NCBI GenBank assembly: GCA_910589415.1
Contig: OU342631.1
Coordinates: 3,782,001-3,846,000, forward strand
Length of the DNA stretch: 64,000 bases
Source: Malachius bipustulatus
Lineage: Eukaryota; Arthropoda; Insecta; Coleoptera; Melyridae
Direction: 5' to 3'
Notes under the pieces: generated by a model
The model's input: only the letters and a program-made list of their open reading frames with translations
The model's database searches: none
What the model was told of the DNA's origin: nothing
Part shown: one piece after another, positions 1 through 10,180 of the stretch
How positions within the stretch are numbered: the stretch's first letter is position 1
Layout of the letters: each line of letters opens with the position of its first letter
Program-made: the position numbers and the translations under genes

Positions 1-381
1 GCCTAATGAGCCTTTATAATATTGGCTGTATGACCTTTAGTACTTTCAGTTCCTATAGTAATATAAAAGAACCATCTAGATCTAAAATAACCACAATTTT
101 AAATTGTGGTCCAAATTAAAAATGGAATTTGCGCGGCCGCCTCAACAAGCGGTGTATATGGATTTAAAATTTTTATGTGCGATTCAACCACCCCTTAGGC
201 ATAAACCTTGCTTATATATGATCTATTAGGTATTATTGTCCTCTTCAGAAACAATTTCAGGCATCTTTTATTATTTTTTTACAAACGTTAAAATGTTTAA
301 ATGTGAGCTTTTTGCTTCATTAAGCTCCTTGGAGTGTCTAAATCAGTATAATAAGTAACCTACTTTTCTTATTTTTTTTAG

Positions 382-1391
382 ATTAGAAATGAAATATATT
401 AAACGGTGTAACCTAATTCGTGGCATAGCTCAAACATTTTTAATATTTGGAGGACCATTCATTACCTTCATAGGAGTAGTGGCATTGACGCTCTGCGGTT
501 ATTCCATTACTCCAAAAAATGTATTCGTCCTGATAACTTACTATAATTGCCTCAAGATGTCAATAATTTTTTTTCTGCTGAAAAACTTATACAAAACAGT
601 TGAATCCATTGTTGCTTTGAGACGATTAAATGATATTTTACTTCTTGATGAAGTAAAAAACTTGCAAAATATTTCCACAAAAAAGCACCGTGATGTATTC
701 AAACGATTACGTGATATCCATGAGTATTCAAATCTCCAAACAACAGATGATCTAATTAATAATTACACATTAAGCTTGGGCATATACAACGTTACTGCGG
801 CATGGTCAACCTCTTCTAAAGAAAATACACTAAATAATATCAATTTGAAGGTTAAAAAAGGAAAACTGTTAGCTATTGTGGGTGCGGTGGGTTCCGGAAA
901 GTCGAGCCTCCTGAATCTAATTCTGGGAGAGTTGCCCACCGATAGAGGGAAGGTACAAGCTCGAGGAAAATTGAGTTATGCAGCTCAGGATTCATGGCTT
1001 TTCGCTGGAACGGTGCGCCAAAATATTGTTTTCGGTAGCCAGCTAGAGTTGAAACGGTACCAAGAAACAATAGCAGCTTGCGCCATGCTTCCTGATATAC
1101 GAAGACTTGAAAAAGGCGATCTTACTGTCATTGGAGATCGGGGTACCTCCCTTAGCGGTGGTCAGAAGGCAAGGATCAGTCTGGCTAGGGCTGTTTATAG
1201 AAAAGCCGACATCTATCTCCTTGACGATCCATTATCCGCCGTCGATAAACACGTAGGAAAGCAGCTTTTCCACGGATGCATTCGTGGCCTCCTTCGGGAC
1301 AAGACTGTCATCCTTGTGACACACCAAATAGAGTATCTCAAAGATGTGGATGATATAATCTATTTAGAGAATGGTTCTGTCAAAGCAAGAG
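382..1391 (+). CDS. Gene A exon 5: end of TMD1 and complete NBD1
   Basis: The acceptor TTTTTTTTAG precedes 382 and the donor GTAGGT follows 1391. The exon encodes the last two helices of the first membrane domain (near FGGPFITFIGVVALTL and the ITPKNVFVL segment). NBD1 follows, with Walker A GAVGSGKSS, the signature LSGGQKA, Walker B IYLLDDPLSAVD and the H-loop VTHQ. Aspartate replaces the usual catalytic glutamate after Walker B, as is normal in NBD1 of ABCC proteins. It differs from gene B by only a few substitutions. Confidence 0.93.
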
Positions 1392-1444
1392 GTAGGTGGT
1401 ATAAATATTAATGTAAGTATGGCTAATATATGAGCACTTTGAAG

Positions 1445-1736
1445 GTTCCTATAAGGAGCTAACAGCAATGGGCCTTGAATTAACAATAGTGTCTGCTACA
1501 AATGAAGAAAAGCGTGAAAAAGAAACAATTGAAGAAGAAATGCGTAAAATAAGCATAAAAGTGAACAATATTCCTAATAAGACATTTGAACAGATATCTA
1601 AAGGAAAAACAAAGTTTGCTGTCTACAAAAAGTATTTCAAGGCAGGTGGAAATAGTTGCGTCGTGGCTTCATTCTTCATTGTATTTCTACTAACACAAGC
1701 TATAATCAGTGCTCTGGATTATTTTATAAAAATATG
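1445..1736 (+). CDS. Gene A exon 6: linker and first helix of TMD2
   Basis: The exon follows a 53-bp intron and starts at GTTCCTATAAGG, so the split glycine codon is completed (…KARG/GSYKEL). It encodes the charged inter-domain linker and the first helix of TMD2 (VVASFFIVFLLTQAIISALDY). The exon ends within a tryptophan codon, TG|G, before donor GTAAAA. Confidence 0.9.
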
Positions 1737-1841
1737 GTAAAAATTATTAACTACTTATGACTTAACTTACTTAATGAGAGTACGTCAATTTTGACTGAAG
1801 GAAAACAAGCTAAAAATTTCTTCTAATTTTTATATTTTCAG

Positions 1842-2335
1842 GGTGACGATTCAAGTAAGAAATGAGAATGCTAACAATTTTCACAGCAATGAAACTTCCA
1901 CTAAGGACTCAATTTCTCAGATTGTATCAACCACAAATGCTTTATATGTATATACATTTGGATTTGTTTTACTGATTATTGCGTCCATTTTACGTCTATG
2001 GGTTTTTGTTTCTGTTGTAACTTCTGCTTCCAGAAAATTACACGACAATTTATTCAAGAAAATTCTAAATGCACCATTGAGATTTTTTCATCAAAATGGA
2101 GCTGGGAGGATTCTGAATCGCTTTTCTAAGGACACATGCACTACTGATGATGATCTACCAGAAGCAATGACAGATACAATTCAACTTCTTCTTTTATTTC
2201 TTGCGACAACAATAATATTGTGTACTGTTAACGTATGGCTAATCCTTCCAAGTGGAATTCTGTTGATTATGTTCTATCTTTTGCGAAATATGTATATCCG
2301 TTCAGCTAGGAAGCTAACTCGCCTACAAGGAAGTA
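1842..2335 (+). CDS. Gene A exon 7: TMD2 helices
   Basis: The 494-nt exon has the same length as in genes B and C. It encodes three membrane segments of TMD2 and the conserved loop with AGRILNRFSKD. The loop residue R in PLRFFHQ, conserved in gene C (MRFF), is kept here but is G in gene B. The donor is GTAAGT after GGAAGTA. Confidence 0.9.
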
Positions 2336-4220
2336 GTAAGTATACACAATATGAAACAATATTTAGGTATATATGAAAATATTACATTTGTCAAACATAA
2401 AAACATCATAATTTCATCTCAGAGGAAATTCCCTGATAAAATCCGAAAAAATTTAACGGTCTCTTTGACTGTTTGTTTTTTAATATTCCTATACAAGACC
2501 ATTTTGAGAATGTTGGATTTTTGTTTAGATATATGTTTTTTTATTCAACGCCTTTTCTTGGTCCAAAGCATTACATTGGATTTTTATCTCACTTGAAAAT
2601 TGACAAGTCCGCAAGTTTGACGTACTGCGCAGAAGATCATCAATGCTTTCCAAGAAACTGGCACCATTATAGTCTAAAAGCAAAAAAATTACAGTGATTA
2701 TTACGAAATACATAAATAAAGTGATTATAATAATAATAACGTTTATTTCGTTTTTAAGTAAATTTTACATCCTTTTTGGAAAAAAAAAATTTTAACAATA
2801 AAATTGATATTAAAATGATAAATTCATATTAATACATTGATATTATACATCCGAAAAATACTACGTTTTACAACTAAAATACGTTTTTCAGTTGTTGTTC
2901 TTAATGAAATATTCATTTATATTACAACATCTTTTTTTAATTAATTCTAATTTATGAAGAAAATTTTCTTAAATTGTGTTTTTTATAATGATTTGGTAGA
3001 TTATTATACAGGATGTTCCAGCTCATTCGAAGCGGTTTTTATAGGTCAAACGATGGATTTTTTCAAAAAACTTTTTGCAAATTCAAGTACAGGATCACAA
3101 TGGTCATAATTCAAAATTATTTTGGAGTATACAGAGTGTCCCATACGACAGTGGGATATCAAAGTTATGTTTTTTTAAATGTAATGCTCCTATGTTATTG
3201 GCTATTTGGTTAGCATTTGGCTATAATCTATCCCCTTTTAGTTGGGTGAGTTGGCCAGTGTTAATAAGGAAAGGCTTTTTAAAATTATGTAGCACTGATT
3301 TATCTTCTTTTGCATTCTCCAACATACTGTCTGGGTCCATTCTAGCAGTCGTGAATATATTATTCTTCATCCTCGTTTCAAGAGTTTTTATAGAAATGAC
3401 TTTTTTTTGAGGCTCCGTTCACAGAAGAACTATTTTTGACAGTTGCATTTACTAACCTCTAATTTTCTTCACTATAATTTTCATTATTTAAGTTCTTTCT
3501 TTTATATTTCGTTGACATTTTTCTACAATAATTGATTAGAATTGGAGACAAACCGTAAAATATCAATGGCCATCTATTATTTTTCTTTTGGTGGCCATGT
3601 ATCCCGAATGCTAGGGAGAGATGGCCAACGTGGCAATCAAAACCCACTGCATTACTTCCAACCGGTTTGCAGGTTAGGATACCCTGATATGGATACCCTG
3701 AACTTTGACGCAGATAAAAAAATATTGGCTGTTCAGGCATGGATAATTATCACTGAAGGGTATAATAGGCAGCGCCATCGAATGACGCTTTGTTAAAATT
3801 TTAGCTGTTGTTCATCTCATCCGATTGGCCGTCTCACCCGCCGACTTTACCCCAATAAATGAATAGCTAGACACATATCGTCTTCCACTACTTGATTTTC
3901 TTCTTGATATCAACACCTAACAATAAGATTCTGAAGAAATTATATTATGATCTACATCTCAGGGCCGAAAAAACGTGCATCAGTAACTGATACTAGTAAA
4001 AATGCAGTTTCGAAGAAACGGCAAGCAGAAACTTACGTTTGGAGGAACATTTTCACTGATGGGGAAGCGATGAACAGAAACGTTCCTCGAAACGTAAATT
4101 TCTGTTTGCCGCTTCTCCAAAATTGCATTTTTGTAATGTCAGTTACTTCACGTTATTTAGGTCGTTTGGTATAATTAGATCTATTAAAATTTCTGATCTT
4201 ACTATAACTTTATGTTTCAG
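2336..4220 (+). other. Intron 7 of gene A
   Basis: The 1885-bp intron matches the 1905-bp intron 33713-35617 of gene B. It holds an AT-rich stretch, a degraded segment around 3010-3180 containing insect MITE-like motifs (ACAGGATGTTCC, CAGAGTGTCCC), and the fold-back element at 3965-4164. No exon is visible. Confidence 0.8.
3965..4164. mobile_element. Fold-back MITE shared by genes A and B (copy A)
   Basis: Two imperfect inverted arms of about 90 bp flank a short centre. The left arm (CCGAAAAAACGTGCATCAG onward) pairs with the right arm ending CTTCACGTTATTTAGG. The same element occurs at 35362-35561, so it was present before the duplication. No coding capacity is seen. Confidence 0.75.
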
Positions 4221-4451
4221 CTCGGAGTCCCGTTTATGCGCATATTAGTGAATCTCTACACGGCCTATCAACTATAAGAGCTTTTAATGCTGTGGATATT
4301 CTTCAACGTGACTTTGATAATCATCAAGACTTACACAGTGCAGCCTGGCACAGTTTTCATTCAATATTTTCAGCATTTGGGTATTGGCTAGATGTTCTTT
4401 GTTCGATATACATCATTCTAGTTGCAATAAGTGTTGTACTTACTGGTGACG
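4221..4451 (+). CDS. Gene A exon 8: TMD2 coupling region
   Basis: The acceptor TTTCAG precedes CTCGGAGTCCC. The exon encodes RSPVYAHISESLHGLSTIRAF, the strongly conserved ABCC loop that contacts the NBDs, followed by a membrane helix. It is 231 nt, as in gene B, and ends before donor GTTAGT. Confidence 0.9.
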
Positions 4452-4515
4452 GTTAGTGTGATTTACCAATTACCTACCTAATCAAATAGTTGTTAAAGTT
4501 TTTGATAATTTTTAG

Positions 4516-5177
4516 ATAATTTTGGAGCTAACGTTGGATTTGCAATTACTCAAGCGATTACAATAAATTTATTTCTTCAGTGGGGAATGAAACAATCGAC
4601 AGAAATGGAAAACCAAATGGTCTCGGTTGAAAGGATTATGGAGTACGACGAAATTGAACAGGAACGCGAAGAATCGAAGTCAGATATCAAACCTCCACCA
4701 ACTTGGCCTAGCAATGGTGAAATAATTCTAAAGAATGTCAGCGTTAAGTATGAGCAGAGTCTACCGCCTGTATTAAGTAACCTTAATTTCACAATTCAAC
4801 CTGGAGAGAAAATTGGGATAGTTGGAAGAACTGGTACGGGAAAGTCGTCTTTGATACACGCCATTTTTCAAATGGTAGATACAGAGGGATCCATAATTAT
4901 TGATTCTGTCGATATCTCTAAAATTACCTTACATAATTTGTGTTCTAATATATCCATTATTCCTCAAGAACCTGTAATATTCTCTGGAACAATGAGACAT
5001 AATTTGGACCCATTCAATAAGCACTTAGATAACGAACTCTTTGACGCCCTGGAGGATGCCCATTTGAAGGAAACAGTGTCTTCTCTTGCAGCGTGCCTTG
5101 CACGCTACGTTTTCTTTTTCAAAATTTTAAGTCTTGATTTGGAATATTTTTATAAAGTTCAGAAAAGTTATGATTGA
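4516..5177 (+). pseudogene. Gene A exon 9, 5' part, truncated by LTR insertion
   Basis: The exon starts after a 64-bp intron. It encodes the end of TMD2, the conserved ENQMVSVERIMEY segment and NBD2 Walker A (GRTGTGKSS). Host sequence ends at 5086, and the frame continues into the LTR to a TGA at 5175-5177. Compared with gene B, the Walker A region reads LIHAIF instead of LINAIF, and the later loop reads LCSNISIIP instead of LRSKISIIP. The R and K are kept in genes B and C, so this copy has lost conserved residues. Confidence 0.88.
5083..5086. other. Target-site duplication, left (CTCT)
   Basis: Host sequence …GTGTCTTCTCT abuts TGCAGCG. Gene B has an uninterrupted GTGTCTTCTCTAGATGG with a single CTCT at 36480-36483. 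Confidence 0.93.
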
Positions 5178-7828
5178 CTGTACATTTTCGCTGATGTAGG
5201 AGGCTGTATTAGGCAAAGATCACGAACGAACACCTGACAGCTATTAAGAAATTCTTGTCTTTGTTATTTAAGTAAGACGTAGAAAACATGTCTGGTCGAT
5301 TTTCTGTCCCGGTTCTGGGTTTTCAGAGTTTGAAAAGTATATCATCTTATGCGAATTAATTTTCCGCGTCTAATGAGACCACTCTCATCTTGCTACTCAA
5401 GATTTCCGATTAGTTATCCAGATAAAACCTAAAAGATTATTTCTTTGGGTGTGGGTTAAAAAAACATGAAAGGATAGTTGAGGAAACATATAAAAAAAAC
5501 TTGCGTTTTGTTCTGGGACACGACAAGCCTCGAGTATAAGCGGATTCACGATTGTGAAGTTTAAGTTTGGATATAGGGAGAACGGGAGAGGTTGGTCGTA
5601 CTGCCGAGGGTGTACTAGAGTATATGAGAATCGATCCGTCAATGTCGCGTGCGAGTTTTAAGTGTTGCATACTGTCGATGATGATATTTGGAGTGAAAGT
5701 GGGTCACCAAGTTCGGTTGGACAGTGGTTAAGGCGCATGCGATAGCGTCATCCCAAAAAAATTATAAAGGGAGGTAAAGGACGCTTCAGGTTCATTTTTC
5801 GGTCTTACTGCGGCAGATCATGTAGCCTGTCTACAAGTTCGTAAATTAGTATTAGTCCCTTGTGTAATGGTGAAGTTGTTTCCGTGAAAGATGCAGTCTT
5901 ACGTGAGTAATCTTTTGAATTTAATTTTGGTCATCATAACTAATGTTCGCTTTCTTGTCTTTACAGACAAGGGACGTGGTTTTGGACTTACGTACTACTA
6001 GATTAAGTTTTTGAACGTAGTCTTGGACGTAGTCTTGGACATAGTCTTGGACGTGGGTTTAGACGTAGTTTTGAACGTAGTTTTGAACTTTAGTTTTGAT
6101 TTACTTTTGAGTTTCAAGTTCTAGAATGTTAGGTCCCGACTTCCAGTTTTGATTTTTAACTACTAATTTCCGATTTCCAGTTTTTGATTTCGATCTTTGA
6201 ATTTCTAAGTTTTAACTTTTGATTCCTGAATTTTAATTTCGAACTTCTAGTTCTGAGTTTTGAGTTCCAACTTTCAATTTTCTAATTTACACGAAAGTTT
6301 ACATAAAGATTCGATCATGTGGAGGCTTAGGTAGGTACCTACCTAGGTAGGTATACTAACCTGTGTGAAGGGTGATATTTGAAGAAGCTTGGAGAAATAA
6401 AGAAGAGTGGTGGAGTTTAGTTTGTAGACATGGAAGGTTTCATCAGGCAGAGGTCCTAGTACGTTGATATTTGGTCATCACAAGGTAGCAGGGAGAGCAG
6501 TCCAGCTCATCCGGCACCTAGAGCATCCACCAAGGGGTGCTAACACCAGTGCAAAGGCAGTTCCAGCAACCATGCCGGTCTAGTCTTTGATCATCGCGCT
6601 TAGGTTAGAGGAACCTTAGTTCGTCAGTTTTTTGAGATGGAGTTTTGAAGAATAAGGTATGTCTTTATGAGTGAATAAACTTTTGCTATTTTCCGATAAT
6701 CAAGAAAATTAAATAAATTCAAGTACAGTGTTTAATTGATTTCATCACCTATGACTTTCTAAGTGAATTTGATTTTTGATAATATGTTATGAACTTTTAT
6801 TGTGGTCAACAAGTGACTAATGTAATGGTTATGTGTAAAAATAATTTATTAAATTTATCGTATGTGTTTAGGATTTCGAGTTGGAGATGATCATTTTCTA
6901 AATTAAATTTTGAATTTCAGATTTTGTAGGTAGATACCTGTTTTTATATTGAAACTTTTGCTTAAGATAAATTTGAATTTTTGATAAATAATCTCTGATC
7001 TAACTCCAAGTTCTATTCAGAATCATACCTATGTGTTATAGTTTAGAAATTGTTTAATAGAATTTGAGCTTTGGAAATTTTTATCTGAACTATTGAAATG
7101 ATATAGGTACCTATCTTGAATTTTAGTCAAGTAAGTTTGATATTATTGGTAATAAGGTAATATTTATGTTTGAATATTTGAGTCAGGATTACTGATTTTA
7201 ATTATTAAATTGATTGTTGATATGTAAGATCTATTGGTGATTGCCAGTCTATTGTACTGATGATGAAATTGATTTTAATAAATCTTTGTATTAAAATTCA
7301 ACAATTTTAGAGTTTTGAGTATCAACCCTCCTCATGTTCTTTTAAATTATTTATTCAATCAGTAGAGTAACATCAAGAATAAGGCGATATATCCTGGTAT
7401 ATTTTGGTGAGGTTTATTAATTTTTGGTTATTGTTTTTAAAATTGTTAGGAGTTACTACGGGTCCAGTCTGGTTCGGTGAATGCTGGATTTTCCAGAGGA
7501 AGGCCACATTTATCTGTCCCGGGCTGGATAATCACAACGAATCTTTTGTTTAAGTTTGGTTTTGGTTTGATACTTTGAAATTTTAGACGATCACTTTTCA
7601 AAATTTAAAATTTATTTTCTTTCGACATTTAGAATATTTGGGTGGGGCATTCGAAATTTGATATGTCCTACTCGACAGGCCAATGTGGCTAATGTTACAA
7701 ATTTGCCTAGTCACATTGAGATCTGTCAATAGCCACCTCCTTCCTTTCGGGGTTAAGGTAAGTGAATTATTATTTTTTTTATTGTTCAACTTTTTGAGTG
7801 GGAGTAAGCGAGGGGGAGGAAGGCTCCA
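5087..7828 (+). repeat. 5' LTR (2742 bp)
   Basis: The LTR begins TGCAGCGTGCC and ends GGAAGGCTCCA. A TATAAAG box lies at 5763-5769, followed by CTTCAGGTTCA near 5783 as a possible start region; AATAAA at 7277-7282 is a candidate poly(A) signal. Internal features are a run of GTAGTCTTGGAC-type repeats at about 6013-6090 and a palindromic GGTAGGTACCTACC stretch near 6333. Short frames inside it occur identically in the other LTR and show no known domain. Confidence 0.95.
5763..5769 (+). promoter_or_regulatory. LTR TATA box
   Basis: TATAAAG lies 676 bp into the LTR, with CTTCAGG about 20 bp downstream. It is repeated at 17317-17323 in the 3' LTR. It is the best TATA-like candidate for the element's promoter. 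Confidence 0.5.
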
Positions 7829-8383
7829 AGCGGTGCGTGACCAGGATAAATCAATCTCCTTATTCTTTTTTCGAAAACTTTCTCAAACTTTGAGAAGAAT
7901 TAATGAACATGAGGTGTTGGTGTTTTCATAATTTTTGAGAGAAAAACTTTTTCAAAATTTAGACAAGTAAAGACAAATACCTTTCTTAGTTGCGTAAAGT
8001 TTACAGATGGACTAAAACCAAAAGGTAAGGTTTGAAATTTTCAACGAAGGACTTCGAGGGAATTCAGACCTGTGGTATTTGAGTCCGTGTTGTTTTCTTT
8101 TTGACGTTTCAGCTTTTTAGGTTCCAGCCAAGACGGTGTGGTAAACCTGAAGATGTGGTTTTCGAGTTCGATAATTTTTTAATTTTTCAGCCTAGGTGGA
8201 GTTACAGATAGAATCAGCAACAATCTGATTTTTGAGATTTTGGTTTTGGATAATTCTGTTAGGTCAGGTCAAGTCAACTAAGAAAAGGAACGACAATTTC
8301 GTTTTCTTTGTTTCAGGTGAAGTTGGTTGAAAAGTCTTGTTTGAGAATTTTGAGGTGAAAATCTTTTGAGATAAATAGTGAAA
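7829..8383 (+). other. Retrotransposon leader between 5' LTR and gag
   Basis: This 555-bp leader begins AGCGGTGCGTGACC directly after the LTR. No standard TGG-starting primer-binding site is obvious there. AGCGGTGCGTGACCAGGAT could pair with a tRNA end, but the tRNA is not identified. The rest is non-coding and would be expected to hold the packaging signal. Confidence 0.6.
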
Positions 8384-10180
8384 ATGGATTTTATTGAGGA
8401 AAATACTACAGTCGGTTTTGAGGTCGTTGATCTCAAGGTAGATGAGATTAAGTATGAAATTTTATTAAGAGGAGAAGTTCCACATTGGAACGGAAATTAT
8501 AGGCGTACACAATTAAGTCAACTTTTGAGAATAAATGGAGGAGTCACTGTGACTATCTCTCCTTTTGATTTTAATGAGGATTTGAGTCAAGTTTTGGATT
8601 CTATTTTGGATATGACTGAAATATTGCACGATGAGGTAATTATTTCCCCTCAGTCTAATGTAGCTAGGAGATTTTCTTCGAGGTTAGCTCATTTGTTAGG
8701 AAGAATAGACAGGATGAAGGTCACTTCCGATGTTCAGACTGCTAGTCGAGATCAGGTTAGAGCAGATGCTCTGCGACTGCGAGACGATTTTAAGAAAAAA
8801 ATTGTCGGTGAGGTAGTCAGTTCGAGAACAGAAATCCCACAAAGATCGCAGGCCTCTCTTTTAGATCAAGCATTTGATAGGTTATCATGTCATAATGCTT
8901 CAACTACTCATGAAGGTAATCTTCATACGGTTTCGAGAGTCCCTTCGAATCTTCCAGAAGATCTATCGTTAAGAAAGTTAGGCTTAAGAAGCCATAACAC
9001 CAATCCGTTTTTAGATTATGACCAGGTACCCTTTGATTATGATAATCAGGCACATTCGAGCAGTTTTGTACCCCCAGTGAGAAATCCATCACCCACTTTC
9101 TCACAGTTTAGTCTCAATTCTCAAGTTCCATCCATCCAGTTAGTAGCGCCTATAGATAAGGTCATCCCGGTGTATAAATGGGGATTATGTTTTACTGGTA
9201 AGGAAAAGGGAATTGAAGTTATAAAATTTTTGGAAAGAGTTCGCGAACTTAGTCAAGCTAGGGGAGTCCCCCTTGATACAGTTTTTAATAGTGCAGTCGA
9301 TTTATTTAAGGAACCAGCTCTCTCATGGTTCCGAAGTATTAAGTATCAGTTGAGGTCTTGGCGAGACTTGGAGGCAAGAATTGGTAATACTTTCATCCCT
9401 CCAAATTACGATGAAGAACTCCTAGAGGAGATTCGCTCCTTTAGGCAAAGGAATAATGAAAATGTCGTTACGTTTATTGCAAATTTAAGGATGAAGTTTT
9501 CACACCTTTTAAATCCAATTTCTATTCCGGAACAGTTGAAGATAGTTAGGAGAAACCTCCTACCCGATTTGAATTCGAAGTTATGTTTGATTGATCTGGT
9601 TTCCTATGAGCAGTTAGAATGTCTATGCAGGCAGATCGCGAAGAATTCGGTGATAATGAGTGGAGTAGAGGGTAAGGTCCGTGTAGGTAGACCCCAAGCA
9701 GCACCTGTGGGAACGACAGCTAGGGAAGCGAAGGAAATCCCAAAGGTTAAAGTAGAGACCCCTCGTCCACCTTTTCCTCCCCGAAGATTTGCGAATGCTC
9801 CAAATCAGTCGATGAATAAGTCAGACCGACCCCCAGTCAGCTCTTTTTCCTGTTGGAATTGTGACCAGGCGGGTCATTCATTTAATTTTTGTCCACATCC
9901 ACTTGAGAAATTTTGTTTTTCGTGCGGTTTGAAAGGAGCAATAGCGCCTTCTTGTCCCCGATGTCATCATTCAGGGAAAGATAACCAGGAAGCAGTTGAG
10001 TCCAAAGACGTTAAGAAAGTGGTGGATTGTCCAGAAACTCGGGAGTCGAATTTAGGTAAAGAAAGTTCTAAGGCAGATTCAAAAAACGAGTCAGCGAGAG
10101 AAGATTTTGGCGCGACTTCCCTCGAGTTTCGAAGACGCCAACCAGGTCCAGAATCAGGTGCGATTCCGAAGAGACGTTAG
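8384..10180 (+). CDS. gag: Retrotransposon Gag polyprotein
   Basis: The first ATG of the frame is at 8384 (the upstream GTG at 8378 is not a plausible start), giving 598 residues. The N-terminal half has a charged, Arg/Ser-rich region. The middle (about residues 265-430) resembles the capsid region of Gypsy Gag proteins, with ALSWFRSIKYQLRSWRDLEA and IRSFRQRNNENV. Near the C-terminus is a zinc knuckle, CWNCDQAGHSFNFC, followed at once by a second cysteine cluster, CFSCGLKG…CPRC. The last 36 codons overlap the pol frame. Gag packages element RNA into particles; the Cys motifs bind RNA. Confidence 0.9.
   Translation: MDFIEENTTVGFEVVDLKVDEIKYEILLRGEVPHWNGNYRRTQLSQLLRINGGVTVTISPFDFNEDLSQVLDSILDMTEILHDEVIISPQSNVARRFSSRLAHLLGRIDRMKVTSDVQTASRDQVRADALRLRDDFKKKIVGEVVSSRTEIPQRSQASLLDQAFDRLSCHNASTTHEGNLHTVSRVPSNLPEDLSLRKLGLRSHNTNPFLDYDQVPFDYDNQAHSSSFVPPVRNPSPTFSQFSLNSQVPSIQLVAPIDKVIPVYKWGLCFTGKEKGIEVIKFLERVRELSQARGVPLDTVFNSAVDLFKEPALSWFRSIKYQLRSWRDLEARIGNTFIPPNYDEELLEEIRSFRQRNNENVVTFIANLRMKFSHLLNPISIPEQLKIVRRNLLPDLNSKLCLIDLVSYEQLECLCRQIAKNSVIMSGVEGKVRVGRPQAAPVGTTAREAKEIPKVKVETPRPPFPPRRFANAPNQSMNKSDRPPVSSFSCWNCDQAGHSFNFCPHPLEKFCFSCGLKGAIAPSCPRCHHSGKDNQEAVESKDVKKVVDCPETRESNLGKESSKADSKNESAREDFGATSLEFRRRQPGPESGAIPKRR
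10081..10087 (+). promoter_or_regulatory. -1 frameshift slippery heptamer A AAA AAC
   Basis: In the gag frame the codons around 10081 read TCA AAA AAC, so the heptamer A-AAA-AAC has exactly the phase needed for -1 slippage. The -1 frame is open from 10072 through to the end of pol at 13311. A possible downstream stem pairs TTGGCG (10107-10112) with CGCCAA (10136-10141), 19 nt after the heptamer, which is longer than the usual spacer. Gag ends 93 nt after the site. Confidence 0.85.

Noticed and set aside
873..1070. 65-codon frame on the - strand inside NBD1, repeated at 32250-32447
   Set aside because: It is the antisense of a strongly conserved ABC domain and is kept in both copies only because of the recent duplication.
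5397..5670. Two short - strand frames in the LTR, repeated at 16951-17224
   Set aside because: They lie in LTR sequence, have no known domain, and are duplicated because the LTRs are copies of each other.
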